Part shown: positions 19,135-29,066 of the stretch, in pieces
Layout: each line of letters begins with the position of its first letter
Position numbering within the stretch: the first letter of the stretch is position 1
NCBI GenBank assembly: GCA_049487715.1
Contig: CP150546.1
Coordinates: 868,001 to 932,000, forward strand
Source: Pycnococcus provasolii
Taxonomy: Eukaryota; Chlorophyta; Pseudoscourfieldiophyceae; Pseudoscourfieldiales
Reading direction: 5' to 3'
Length of the DNA stretch: 64,000 bases
The notes under the pieces: model-generated
What the model saw: the letters and a program-made list of their open reading frames with translations, nothing else
Databases searched by the model: none
Told to the model about the DNA's origin: nothing
Program-made: the position numbers and the translations under genes

Positions 19135-20766
19135 ATGTGGCGGCTTATGTTCACGCAAGCTGTGCTGGTTGATATCCCGCCACTATTACTATTAGCCATA
19201 CTTGTCACGCAGTTCGCGCAGGCAATCGCCGTGAACCTCATATTCAGCGTACTCGCCTACATGACGCGCTTCTACCTTGGGGATGGTGTCCACGACTCGG
19301 AAGTCTCCGAAAAAGCCGGGTTCCTTGCCGCGCTCTACTTCATCGGAATGGCAATCTCGAACCCGGTCTGGGGACGGGTCAGTGAACGCATCGGACGGCG
19401 GCCGTGCCTGCTCGTCGGAAACGTGTCGTCGATCGTTGCGGCGGTACTTATTGGAATCTCGACGTCGTACTGGCTCACGTGCGCCGTGCGACTGATAAGC
19501 GGGTTTCTTAACCCCATCACGCTCACCGTCAAAACAGTCATCGCGGAAATCGACCCGGAAAAAAAACACACAGCGCGACTCATGAGCCTCCTCTCATTAT
19601 CGTTTAATCTCGGCATGATTATTGGACCGTCGAGCGGGGGCGTTCTCGCGTTTCCGTGCGGCACGAAAGGGCACGAAACCACGACAGGATTGCTTTGCTC
19701 GCACGCGTTTGTGCGTGAAAGGCCGTTTCTGTTCCCGTTTCTCTTCATGGCACTGTGGAACGTCATCGCATTAGCCTGCCAAGTGGCGTTTCTGCCTGAA
19801 ACGAAGGGAATGCTCGTTTCTCACAGCGGTAGCAGCGACGGCGGCGGCGGCGGCCACGGCGACGAACAAGACGACGACGATGAGGAAGACGACAGGGATA
19901 TCGAACTCGCACCTCTCGTGAAGGCGAGTGCGCCTGAACCAGAGTCGACGTCGGAAGACTCCACTGAAGAGGAAAGGTTGCCGAAACGCCTCTATCCCGT
20001 GAGCAGTCGCGGTCTCATCATACCACCACCATCACCAGACAGCGACGACGACGACGACGACGACGATCGCCATACTCCGGTGTCGTCAGGCATTCCATGG
20101 CAGACAAGGCGCATTTGGGCACCTATTGTGACGTACGGCCTTCTTGCATTGGGTTTTACGCTACTTGACGAGTCATTTCCACTGATGGCTGCCGCCGAGT
20201 TAGAGAACGGCGGGCTGAAGATTCAAAGCAAAGTCGTCGGCGCGATCCTCGCGACAGGCGCAGTTTCGACGCTCGCTTTCACATTTTTCGCGTACCCCGC
20301 GCTCGTTCGCGCATTTGGGAGACTACGGATTTTCAGGTGGGGTCTCGCCTTGACAGCTTTGACGTCGGCGTGCTTTCCGATGCCGACACTTTTTGTGGGC
20401 CATTTTTCAGGCGACGGCGAGCTTCACCACGTGCCCTCCGGCGTGTTTTGGCCTATCATGATCGTTTTGATGGCGATGAAGAATGCCGCTGGCGTTACAG
20501 CCTTCACGTCGAGTGCCATCATATGCAACAACTCCGCCCCTCCTGGCCATCTCGCGACGGTGAATGGCGTGGGCCAGAGCGCTGCTTCTCTCGCCCGTGC
20601 GATCGGCCCCGCGATGGCTGGGTTGAGTTGGAGTCTCGCGATTCGCTTGCAAACGGCTCTTCCTGGCTTGGCCCAGTTTCTTCCGTTCAGCATGTACGCC
20701 TTCTTGGCATGTGTGTCGCTGTGGGTGTGCACGTTCATTCCCGCGGATCTCGAGAGCAAGAAGTAA
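19135..20766 (+). CDS. MFS transporter resembling plant ZIFL proteins
   Basis: 543 residues from the first in-frame ATG (MWRLMFTQ); the open frame extends 45 codons further 5' without an ATG, so the start or an upstream exon is uncertain. Twelve membrane segments are visible in two groups of six. The loop between helices 2 and 3 reads GRVSERIGRRP, the major facilitator signature, and SFNLGMIIGPSSGG matches the helix-5 motif. FLNPITLTVKTVIAEI fits the zinc-induced-facilitator-like family. The central cytosolic loop (about residues 225-320) is very acidic, with two Asp runs and a Ser-rich stretch. The substrate is unknown; ZIFL relatives move metal chelates, H+ or K+. Confidence 0.75.
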   Translation: MWRLMFTQAVLVDIPPLLLLAILVTQFAQAIAVNLIFSVLAYMTRFYLGDGVHDSEVSEKAGFLAALYFIGMAISNPVWGRVSERIGRRPCLLVGNVSSIVAAVLIGISTSYWLTCAVRLISGFLNPITLTVKTVIAEIDPEKKHTARLMSLLSLSFNLGMIIGPSSGGVLAFPCGTKGHETTTGLLCSHAFVRERPFLFPFLFMALWNVIALACQVAFLPETKGMLVSHSGSSDGGGGGHGDEQDDDDEEDDRDIELAPLVKASAPEPESTSEDSTEEERLPKRLYPVSSRGLIIPPPSPDSDDDDDDDDRHTPVSSGIPWQTRRIWAPIVTYGLLALGFTLLDESFPLMAAAELENGGLKIQSKVVGAILATGAVSTLAFTFFAYPALVRAFGRLRIFRWGLALTALTSACFPMPTLFVGHFSGDGELHHVPSGVFWPIMIVLMAMKNAAGVTAFTSSAIICNNSAPPGHLATVNGVGQSAASLARAIGPAMAGLSWSLAIRLQTALPGLAQFLPFSMYAFLACVSLWVCTFIPADLESKK

Positions 20767-21199
20767 ATCGTAGTCCGTCGTTCTGAGAGTACAGTAGTAA
20801 GTATAGTAACATTAAACTGAATAAGAATAAAGTGTGTATCAAAATCAAAATTAGGCGTATTAGATTGCAAGCAGCCGTGAAGGCCTACATATTAAGTCGG
20901 CGCCAATTATCGGCTTGTCGGCGCCAATGCTGACGTGTATGTACAGAGAAAACTGATGCGAGGGGGCACGTCGCGTCTTAGAGAGAGATATGTACAACCC
21001 TATTCCCCTATCCCCAGATTCCGATTCCGATTCAGATTGTGATTTTTTCCACGTGGTTTTTTCCTGGGTGGTCGACCCCTATTACCTTAGTCTATGTAAG
21101 GCGTTTTCATGCACGTACCCTATTCTTACGGCTGCTGGGCATCATCGTCATTTTTTCACGCGCACTGACCTACCGTACCGGGTAGTACTTCTCACTTGG
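20767..21199. other. Intergenic region, no confident gene
   Basis: 433 bp between the MFS stop and the preferred start of the repeat protein. An open frame from an ATG at 20990 joins the repeat protein and would add 70 residues (Ser/Asp then hydrophobic), but its composition is unlike the rest. Confidence 0.4.
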
Positions 21200-21871
21200 A
21201 TGAGCAGCCAACGGGGGGCATCGACGTACCGCCGCGGCGCCAACTGGGGTGTGCACCCTGGAGGCGGCTTTTATAATGGACGCGGCGAAGATATCCAACA
21301 CCCGCACCAGTACTTCGACGCGGTGGCGGATGACCGGTACGGATACAACGGTGGACGATACGAGAACGGACGCGGCGAAGAAATACACCACCCGCACCAG
21401 TACTTCGAGGCGGTGGCGGATGACCGGTACGGGTACAATCACGCCGACGAGCAAGGGGAATACGACGACGGCGAGGGCGAGTATGACAATGAAGAAGATG
21501 GAGACGACCACGGCCAGGACGAGCAGGCTGAATACGACCACGCCGACGAGCAAGGGGAATACGACGACGGCGAGGGCGAGTATGACAATGAAGAAGATGG
21601 AGACGACCACGGCCATGACGAGCAGGCTGAATACGACCACGCCGACGAGCAAGGGGAATACGACGACGGCGAGGGCGAGTATGACAATGAAGAAGATGGA
21701 TACGACCACGGCCAGGACGAGCAGGCTGAATACGACCACGGCGACGGCGCTTATGATGACGGCGCATACGATGACGGCGCTTATGATGACGGCGCATACG
21801 ATGACGGCGCTTATGATGACGGCGACTACGATGACGGCGACTACGATGACGGTGGATACGATAGCGACTAG
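21200..21871 (+). CDS. Acidic tandem-repeat protein
   Basis: 223 residues from MSSQRGASTY (an upstream ATG at 20990 is possible). Three repeat classes follow each other: two copies of a 28-30-residue unit (NGRGE-I-HPHQYF-AVADDRYGYN) at 21277-21439; three nearly identical 33-residue units (YDHADEQGEYDD, then GEGEYDNEEDG, then DDHGQDEQAE) at about 21434-21732; and about eight 5-residue DDGAY/DDGDY units to the end. The protein is extremely acidic and Tyr/Gly-rich, certainly disordered. It may bind cations or belong to a cell wall or mineral matrix, but it has no signal peptide from this start. The antisense frames are open too, a property of the repeat. Confidence 0.5.
   Translation: MSSQRGASTYRRGANWGVHPGGGFYNGRGEDIQHPHQYFDAVADDRYGYNGGRYENGRGEEIHHPHQYFEAVADDRYGYNHADEQGEYDDGEGEYDNEEDGDDHGQDEQAEYDHADEQGEYDDGEGEYDNEEDGDDHGHDEQAEYDHADEQGEYDDGEGEYDNEEDGYDHGQDEQAEYDHGDGAYDDGAYDDGAYDDGAYDDGAYDDGDYDDGDYDDGGYDSD
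21436..21732. repeat. 99-bp minisatellite, three copies
   Basis: The word CACGCCGACGAGCAAG recurs at 21440, 21539 and 21638, exactly 99 bp apart, with one or two substitutions between copies. It is followed by a 15/30-bp repeat (GATGACGGCGCTTAT and GATGACGGCGCATAC alternating) at about 21755-21860. Confidence 0.9.
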
Positions 21872-22375
21872 TCATTCAAAGACAACTTTTTAATAGATAA
21901 GAAGAATGACGTGTGTGCCGTGCCTGCGTACGACGTCTGTACGTACGGCGGTGCTGGAGCTCGGGATAAGCGTTCGTCATTGCATGGCTTTAAACTTCTG
22001 ACTACCGTAGCAGTCCGAGTTTGGCACTCTCGCAGGACCGGGATCCCCTAACCCAAGGCCCTAACCCTAACCCTAACCCTAACCCGGGAATGCCACCCGG
22101 ACCTCGGCGGAGGAGGAGGAGGGAGGGGATGGTTTTTCCCGCGCAAACAACAACGGAGGTCCGGCCCCACCCTGTAGTAGGGTAGTCGACCTGGGCGAGG
22201 GGTCCCGACGAAACCCGGTTAACCTGCCCCACTCACTGTACCCAACCGGGTCCGGGTCCGGGGGGAACGAACTCCAGGGGCCATCACTCCCGCCATCACT
22301 TCCCATCACTCCCGCCATCACTCGTGATCAGTGTGTGATCCCTCCCTCCCTTTAACCTCATCATGTCTTCTTTTG
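21872..22375. other. 5' flank of the MCMBP gene with telomere-like array
   Basis: 504 bp. A CCCTAA array lies at 22047-22085. A short C/A/T repeat (TCACTCCCGCCATCAC repeated) is at 22285-22322. A second ATG frame at 22363 (MSSFDVFASIS) overlaps the presumed start and may be a true first exon. Confidence 0.5.
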
Positions 22376-24136
22376 ATGTCTTCGCTTCGATTTCTTCATT
22401 GGCTTCCTCGTCATCTGTCATCTTCGTCACCATCTTCTCAAAGTGACCTCTACACCTGTGTGTTTCAGCACTTCTCTGGTGGTTCCTCTGGGAACCATGG
22501 TTCCTCGGGCTCATCAGTGGTAAGCTTGACTCCTCCTCATCGTCTTGGCACACACGTGGAAACGTTCGGTGCGACGTGTGTGCGTATGATTATGCTTGTT
22601 CAAGACGTCCCGAACCCGGAGATGTTCGTCGGAGGTGCCAGTAACGCGTACAGGGAAACGCCGCAGAATACACAAGATCCGTTCACGTCGTGGACGGAGG
22701 GTGCACAAAATGTCATCTGGGAACGGCGACCGATGCTCTTAGTCCCAATCCCCAACGAAGCGTCGTGGGTGCAAGATGACTTCGGAGTCATGCCACCCGC
22801 GACGCCGACACGTGAAGTCGACTCGCCTGCTGCACCACCACAAACAAACAATGGTGCAAACCGAAAGCGACCCATCTCGTCAACCACCATGGTGGACTCT
22901 GCTGAACAAACGGCCGCCCCTTCACTCAGGGAACAGCCAGCAGCTCCGACACCGCCGCCTCTACCCACGGCACAACAACAGCAAATCTCAGAAGCTGGCA
23001 GTGTTCTCGCGAAGTTCTACCCAGCCAATGGTGCACCGCTGCCCAAGCTGCACGACGTCGTCGAGGTGATTGGCGTCGTCACCCACACGCCCGCGGACTT
23101 CACGAACATGCTCGACGACCCGTCGTTCGCGAGCGCCTCGCCGGCGTACCCACCGCCGAGCCAGCTTCCGCGCTTGCAGGTGCTGCACTACAGGACGCTC
23201 GAACCCGTGCAGCGCATTTCACGCAGTGTCGTAGAAGCACCCGTTCAGGACGTGCGCAGCCTGCTTCTCGCCTCGCTCACGTCTGAGGCATTCGCGGGAG
23301 ATGCACTCGCCGCGGAGTACATGCTCCTGCAGCTGCTCAGTCGCGTGTACGCGCGCGTCGGTGACCGACCGCTCGGAAAATTGAGCTTGAACTTCACGCG
23401 TTGCACCGAAATCACCGCGTCATCCATCGTGACGTGCGTATCGGGATTGTGCGCGTACGCGGGGGGTGTGCGGCTCACCCAGCTCGCCGCGGCGGATGCG
23501 CCATCTCTCGTGCCAAAGAAGGACTACGAAACCGAACGACTTATGAGAGGAGCTCTGCAGCTGCCAGCCTCAAGTGTGCTTGTGATCGACGAGACGGACG
23601 TTGTCGAGGGCATGCAGTTTGGCGAGGTGGGTGTCAAGAACTTGTCAGCACTGCAAGCCGTGGCGACCAAGGCGAGCTTGCCGATTGACTTCACATTCTA
23701 CGAAACGGCATGCCCTCTTGACGTTTCCGTAATCTCCGTGAGCCGAGGCAAAAGCCTTCTGCGAGACACGTTCGACGCCGCCGTACCCGTGCAACCAGAT
23801 GCCGCCGCCGCCGCCGCCGCCGCGTCGGTTGTTTCGGCGGCGGTCGCAGGGGCGGTGGATGCGCTGCGCTTGGCCGTGCTTAAGGCGAGAACGTGCGGCG
23901 ACGCCTCGATCCCCGCGTCGGAAGCGGCAGCCTTAGCACTCGAAACGGCGGTTGTCAGCCACAAGAACGCACTGGCGCAGGCTGGAGTTGACGTTACGCA
24001 GGAGCACCTTCACCATGCACTGACTCTTGCGCGACTGCTCGCCATCAGCTACGGCGACGCGGAGGTGAGTGCAGCCCATGTGAACCGAGCATCGGAACTC
24101 GAGGTGGCGCGCGAAAAGCGACTGATCGCGGCTTGA
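22376..24136 (+). CDS. MCM-binding protein (MCMBP/ETG1) homologue
   Basis: 586 residues from the first in-frame ATG. The true start is unclear: the open frame goes 15 codons further without ATG, and the first 60 residues (Ser/Gly/His-rich) look like leader or intron. Recognisable MCMBP order: a VQDVPNPEMFVG segment near residue 82, LPKLHDVVEVIGVVTHTP around 220, LNFTRC, PKKDYETERLMRGALQLP, VIDETDVVEGMQFGEVGVKN, and SRGKSLL. MCMBP binds MCM3-7, helps unload the MCM helicase after replication, and in plants (ETG1) supports sister-chromatid cohesion. A run of Ala from GCC repeats is near 23805. The stop lies 83 bp from the AlaRS stop. Confidence 0.8.
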   Translation: MSSLRFLHWLPRHLSSSSPSSQSDLYTCVFQHFSGGSSGNHGSSGSSVVSLTPPHRLGTHVETFGATCVRMIMLVQDVPNPEMFVGGASNAYRETPQNTQDPFTSWTEGAQNVIWERRPMLLVPIPNEASWVQDDFGVMPPATPTREVDSPAAPPQTNNGANRKRPISSTTMVDSAEQTAAPSLREQPAAPTPPPLPTAQQQQISEAGSVLAKFYPANGAPLPKLHDVVEVIGVVTHTPADFTNMLDDPSFASASPAYPPPSQLPRLQVLHYRTLEPVQRISRSVVEAPVQDVRSLLLASLTSEAFAGDALAAEYMLLQLLSRVYARVGDRPLGKLSLNFTRCTEITASSIVTCVSGLCAYAGGVRLTQLAAADAPSLVPKKDYETERLMRGALQLPASSVLVIDETDVVEGMQFGEVGVKNLSALQAVATKASLPIDFTFYETACPLDVSVISVSRGKSLLRDTFDAAVPVQPDAAAAAAAASVVSAAVAGAVDALRLAVLKARTCGDASIPASEAAALALETAVVSHKNALAQAGVDVTQEHLHHALTLARLLAISYGDAEVSAAHVNRASELEVAREKRLIAA

Positions 24137-24219
24137 TTCCTTCGAAAGAAGAGATTGGATTTTTCAACATAAGTAGATAAAAAAAAGAACAAGATTTTTT
24201 GTTTTCACTTCATGGAAGA

Positions 24220-27200
24220 CTATTGGTCATCAAAAGCCGCCGCCAGCTCCTCCCTTGCCTTCTCCAACGCCTCACCCGCCTTGGTGATGTCCCGTCCACC
24301 AGCCTGTGCGAGGTTTGGCTTTCCTCCTCCTCCACCACCAGCCACCTTCGCCACCGCGCCAACGAGCTTGCCAGCATTCAAGCCGCGATCCTTCACCGCC
24401 GCGTCATTCGCAGCGCAAGCAAACGCAAGCTTCTCCTCCGCCGCAAGAACGCTGGAGAGCAGAATGCAAACCGGCTTCGGCTCGTCGTCGTCGCCGCCGC
24501 CGAGCTTCGCCTCCACACTCTCGAGCAGGAACTTCGCCGCAGTCTGCAGCGCCGCGGCGGGAGTTCCGTCCATTGACGCGGCAACATAGGCACCATTGCC
24601 CGCTTCCGTGACGGACTCGCTCAGGATTCGCGACGCCTCAAGCTCCGCCATCTTCTCCTTCAGCGCTGCGAGCTCCTTGTTGAGCGACACGCTGTCCTTC
24701 TGCATCGATCCAACGCGCGATACAACCTCGTCCGGCTGTGCTGCAAGCATGCCGCACACCTGCGAGAATGTGTTGTCGCGTGTGCTGAGATACTCATAAG
24801 CGCTCTCGCCAACCACCGCCTCGATGCGACGGACGCCCGCGGCAATGCCCGTTTCAGCGACGATGCGGAACAGCCCGATCTGCGCAGTGTTCTCGACGTG
24901 ACATCCGCCACACAGCTCAACGCTCACGCCCTGACCAAAGTCCACGACACGAACGACATCGCCGTATTTCTCGCCAAACGCCATCGTAGCACCCATCTCC
25001 GACGCCTCCTTGATAGGCATCTCACGCGCCGTGCGCGGGAGCGCCGACCCTGTTGTCCAGCTGTTTACAAGCGCCTCCACCTCGGCCAGCTGCTCTGGTG
25101 TGAGCGGGCCATCGACTGACGGTCCTGAGAAATCGAAACGCAGTCGCGATGCATCGCAGTAAGACCCAGCTTGCTTCAGTTCGTCGCCGAGAACGCTCTT
25201 AAGTGCACTCTGCAGAAGGTGCGTGGCGCTGTGGTGCGCGGTGATGCGCCGGCGTGCCGTGGCATCCACCGCCGCGGCATCTACAACCATTCCCACTTCG
25301 AGCTGAGCACTCGCCGGTGGTGGTGTTGGCTTTTCGACGGACGGTTCGCCCAAGAGACCGTCGAACGTGACGTCGTGCACGTGGAGCTGGCCACTAGCCG
25401 CCTTCTGGCAGTCGAGAACGCGCCATCTTGCGTTGTTTATCATTAGAAGACCTCGGTCTCCAACTTGCCCGCCGCTCTCGGCGTAGAAGGGTGTTCGGTC
25501 GAGTACAACCTTGAATTTCGTAGGAGGGCCCGTTGCCGCCTTCTGCTTGGAATCCTCCTTCTCCTCCTTAGCTGCTTTCTGCTTCTTCTCCTTTTTGGCC
25601 CCCTTCAGGTTGGCCTTCATTGCCTCCTGATCCTCTTCTGCCACCTCGAAGACACCAACGACCGTCGCGCCCGCAGCCTCCACCTCCTCGTAGCCAACAA
25701 AATCCGTCGATCCATTGGACTCTAGCACCGCCCCGAATGCGCCGGCTGCCGTGACGTCCACGGCACTCACAGCCTTTCGGCTTCGACTTTTCTGCGCCTC
25801 CATCTCCTCCTCGAATCCAGCCATGTCCACCGTAAGTCCATGCTCCGCCGCCACCTCGCTCGTGATGTCAACGGGGAATCCAAATGTGTCGTAGAGCACA
25901 AAGGCATCGTTGCCCGATATTTTGTCGGCACCGTCCGCCTTTGCTTTCGCAATCACATCCATCAGCAGCGTTTCACCTCGGTCGAGCGTTTCGAGGAAAC
26001 GAGCCACCTCCTTGCCCAGCTCCTTTTGCACCTTCTTCGGATCGGGAATCTCAAGACCTGGCGCTGCTCCCGTGAGAGAGAATGCGGTTTCCGCCGCCGC
26101 CTCGACTGCTTTGGACGCGTCGACTCCGATCAGGCGGCAGCATCGCACGGTGCGCCGGATGAGCCGGCGAAGCACGTACCCGCGCCCGACGTTTGACGGA
26201 AGTACGCCGTCTGACAGCAAGTTGATGGAAGCGCGCGTGTGATCTGCGATCACCTTGAGGTATCTCTGCGTCGTTTCGTCGAGAGTGGTGTAAACCGCGC
26301 GCATGTCGTCGCCGGAGGAGGACGGCATCAGTTGGACCATGGTTTCGATGATGGGGAAGAGCAGATCCGTCTCGTAGTTGTTGTCAACGCCCTGCAGCAC
26401 CTGTGCCATACGCTCGAGTCCCATTCCCGTGTCGATGCACTTCCTCTCCAGCGGCGTGGTGCTTCCGTCCGCGGCGCGATTCATCTCCATGAAGACGAGG
26501 TTGTAGAACTCGAGGAACCTGTCGTCGTCGTTGGCGAGGTCGATGGCGTCATACCCGTTCTCTGGTGCAAAGTCGTAGTAGAGCTCCGTGCACGGCCCGC
26601 AAGGTCCCGTGGGACCCGCGGCCCAGAAGTTGTCGTCTGCGCCGAGGCGGTGCACGTGTCTTTTGTCGACTCCAACTTTTTCGGTCCATATGGCGTACGC
26701 CTCGTCGTCTGTCTCAAACACGCTGACGTGTATTCTGCTCGGCGGGATGTTGTAGACTTCCGTGGAAAGTTGCCACGCCATGAAGCACGCCTGCTCCTTG
26801 AAGTAGTCGCCGAACGAGAAGTTTCCGAGCATTTCGAAGAACGTGTGGTGCCGCGCTGTGACGCCAACGTTCTCGATATCGTTCGTTCGCACGCACTTCT
26901 GCGAGGTGGTTGCGCGTGTGGTGTTGATGGTTTCCTGCGCGGATATTTGCCCTAGAAAAATAGGCTTGAACTGCAGCATGCCGGCGATTGTGAGTAGAAC
27001 GGTGGGATCTTCGGGCACCAGCGACGACGAAGGCAGGAGCGTGTGGTTGAGTTCGGGGTGAGACGCGTAGAAGTCCAAGAACGCCTGACGTATGGCCGCA
27101 CCACTCATGAACGACGCCGAGCTCTCTGAACGCGACGTTGCCGATTGTGTGGCAGGTGTTGGTGTAGGCGATGTCGACGCGGATGTGGATGTCGACGCGG

Positions 27201-27345
27201 ATGTGGATGTGGATGTGGATGCCACATGAGCCATCATACGACTCCAAGTAGATGCTGCTACCATGATATTATTACCACCACGACACCTATACTGCGTTGG
27301 ATGATACCCCGCACCACCTACCCTGTGAGATGACCTCACCATCAT
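24220..27345 (-). CDS. alaS: Alanyl-tRNA synthetase, organelle-targeted or dual-targeted
   Basis: A 1041-residue single-exon protein. The first 75 residues are Ser/Thr-rich with tandem TSTSAST units and look like a targeting peptide. The catalytic domain starts at IRQAFLDFYASHPELNHT and shows the class II motifs, including TSQKCVRTNDIENVG, TARHHTFFEMLGNFSFGDY and GPCGPCTELYYD. The editing domain has YAESGGQVGDRG, HHSATHLLQSAL (about residue 704) and CGGCHV (about 811), all metal-site residues present. A C-Ala domain with GGGGGGKPNLAQAGG closes the protein. A Lys/Glu insertion lies near residue 580. It charges tRNA-Ala and clears mischarged Ser or Gly. Confidence 0.95.
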   Translation of the reverse strand: MMVRSSHRVGGAGYHPTQYRCRGGNNIMVAASTWSRMMAHVASTSTSTSASTSTSASTSPTPTPATQSATSRSESSASFMSGAAIRQAFLDFYASHPELNHTLLPSSSLVPEDPTVLLTIAGMLQFKPIFLGQISAQETINTTRATTSQKCVRTNDIENVGVTARHHTFFEMLGNFSFGDYFKEQACFMAWQLSTEVYNIPPSRIHVSVFETDDEAYAIWTEKVGVDKRHVHRLGADDNFWAAGPTGPCGPCTELYYDFAPENGYDAIDLANDDDRFLEFYNLVFMEMNRAADGSTTPLERKCIDTGMGLERMAQVLQGVDNNYETDLLFPIIETMVQLMPSSSGDDMRAVYTTLDETTQRYLKVIADHTRASINLLSDGVLPSNVGRGYVLRRLIRRTVRCCRLIGVDASKAVEAAAETAFSLTGAAPGLEIPDPKKVQKELGKEVARFLETLDRGETLLMDVIAKAKADGADKISGNDAFVLYDTFGFPVDITSEVAAEHGLTVDMAGFEEEMEAQKSRSRKAVSAVDVTAAGAFGAVLESNGSTDFVGYEEVEAAGATVVGVFEVAEEDQEAMKANLKGAKKEKKQKAAKEEKEDSKQKAATGPPTKFKVVLDRTPFYAESGGQVGDRGLLMINNARWRVLDCQKAASGQLHVHDVTFDGLLGEPSVEKPTPPPASAQLEVGMVVDAAAVDATARRRITAHHSATHLLQSALKSVLGDELKQAGSYCDASRLRFDFSGPSVDGPLTPEQLAEVEALVNSWTTGSALPRTAREMPIKEASEMGATMAFGEKYGDVVRVVDFGQGVSVELCGGCHVENTAQIGLFRIVAETGIAAGVRRIEAVVGESAYEYLSTRDNTFSQVCGMLAAQPDEVVSRVGSMQKDSVSLNKELAALKEKMAELEASRILSESVTEAGNGAYVAASMDGTPAAALQTAAKFLLESVEAKLGGGDDDEPKPVCILLSSVLAAEEKLAFACAANDAAVKDRGLNAGKLVGAVAKVAGGGGGGKPNLAQAGGRDITKAGEALEKAREELAAAFDDQ

Positions 27346-27839
27346 CCCGAGGATGACATCATAGATCCTGACATCGAAGACATTGCCATATTGTTTTTGA
27401 TAAAGCTCATTGAGGTTACCCTAGAGCAATGTATCTACACAAGACAGATTCGGAGGGAACGTCACACACAAAACGGCACGCAATGCAATACACACACGAC
27501 ACCCTTCGAAGAAACACGCCACGGAAAACCCAGAGGAGATGAAAATGAAAGATAATAATTATTATAAAAAATAAAATAAGGAAACGGTGTGTGTGGCTTG
27601 AATCAAGTTTCGTACCAGGGTTAGGGGATACCTCTTGAAAGGGCGAGTTAAGTTTAGGCGATTCGGGGTTGGGTTTCCTTTGATCTTTGTAATTTTGGGG
27701 TTTGGGGTTTGGGGTTTGGAATGAAAAAGTACCTTTAGGGAGTCCTTTAGGGTTTGGACTTCTTTTTGTCCCTCCCATTTGGCCAACCCTCCGATTCATT
27801 TGTCCAATTTTTAACATTTTTGTTTGTACTTTTGTTGTC
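27346..27839. other. Divergent region with GGGGTTT repeats
   Basis: 494 bp between alaS and the coiled-coil gene. GGGGTTT is repeated at 27694-27720, and a lone GGGTTAGGGG is near 27617. An A/T-rich block is at 27543-27580. Confidence 0.5.
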
Positions 27840-28618
27840 ATGGGAAAGAAGAAGAACAAGTCTGCAGCAGCGGCAGCACAGCAGCAGGCACAGCAGCGCA
27901 GCAGCAGCAGCAGCAGCAGCCGCCCTTACAGGCTCCTGTTTCTGTTTCTGTCTCAGATGATGCAGAAAAGGAACACCCTCCCTCCTCTGAGGTCTCCGTG
28001 GAACCTCTCACGGAGGCTCACGCTCAAGTCGGTCCCGCCGATGCCGATGCCGATGCCGCTTCGGTTCCCACGCCTCCTCCTTTGGAAGTTCGCGATGAAA
28101 ATGCCTCCTTGCCTCTTGCCTCCTCTTCCTCATCTTTGGACGCATCAGGTTTGTCGACGCCGACGCCCGTGATTGCGACAAGTGCAAGTGCAAGTGGTGG
28201 TGCAGCAAACGATAGCAATGGTGACGCGGAGAAGGAGGCGCTGGTCGCGCGTGTGGCGGAACTCGAGGCGAAGCTGAAGGCGTCGCAGGACGAGCTCGCG
28301 TCCGTGCGTGCGAAGATGGTGGAGGAGGCACAGGCGCGCGCGAGCGCCGCTAGCACTGAGGCGGAGTCTCTCTCGCGTCGCGCGGAGGAGGCGCGCGAGG
28401 TGTTTGAGATGAAGCGCACCGACATGGACGCGTTGAAGCAGCGCTTGAAGGCGACACAGAGCGACCGCGCGAGTGCGGAGGGCGCACGGGATGCGGCGTG
28501 GCTGAAGCTGAGCGGCGCGGTGCAGAACCTCGTGCAGGCGTTGCAAGCAGGGCACCCCACCGGCGCGACTGCTAATCCTGACGACGACAAGAGCGGGTGG
28601 AGCGAGGAGGACTGGTAG
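27840..28618 (+). CDS. Coiled-coil protein with apparent frameshift in a CAG tract
   Basis: The ATG at 27840 opens MGKKKNKSAAAAAQQQAQQ. The frame is then lost in a CAG run, while a +1-shifted frame continues coding-like to 28618. The tract reads CAGCAGCGCAGCAGC; one base seems missing between 27897 and 27898. Either the assembly lacks an A or the gene is truncated. The downstream part has a Pro/Ser/Ala-rich segment, a coiled coil at roughly residues 135-235 (EKEALVARVAELEAKLKAS) and an acidic end, GWSEEDW. No family was recognised. The shape recalls golgin-like or trafficking coiled-coil proteins, which is a guess. Confidence 0.55.
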
Positions 28619-29066
28619 ACATACATACATGTTCTCTGGGCACCAAGGAACCGCGAAATCCACGGCCACGCTTACTTATATGCCAATGTAAAGTGGGTCT
28701 AATCAAGCCACTATCTTACTTATTCATTTAAAATAAAGGTATGTCCCTAGGGCACAAGACATAGATACACACGCCTATTTTAAGGTACAAGAAACACGCC
28801 ATCCACCAAGGCGCCATGGCCATGACAAGTGTACCGTCCCGTAGGACTACTCATAGAGTGTATTTGGGGATCCGTTCCTAGACGACGAATTTTTATTAGG
28901 GGAGATTTTTGCCCCCCCTGGCGGCGCCGACTTGTTTTCCCCCCCTTTGGACCATTCCCAAACGCCTTACTAGTGGTGATGTCCCCTGGACCTGCTAGGC
29001 TCATCTGCTCCTGCTCCTGCTTCTGCTTCTGCTTCTGCTCGTTCGACGTATGCTGTGTTGGCGGAT
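28619..29066. other. Intergenic region, no gene seen
   Basis: 448 bp between two plus-strand genes. A TGCTCCTGCTTCTGC-type repeat at 29008-29040 lies just before the start of the next gene. No other structure was noticed. Confidence 0.4.

Noticed and set aside
21436-21860. CRISPR-like array
   Set aside because: The repeats are contiguous with no spacers and encode protein, and the genome is eukaryotic.
21170-21875. Minus-strand open frames of 189 and 227 codons over the minisatellite
   Set aside because: A repeat of length divisible by three without stops stays open in several frames. The products are pure repeat shadows (HRRRHR, VVFSLLV).
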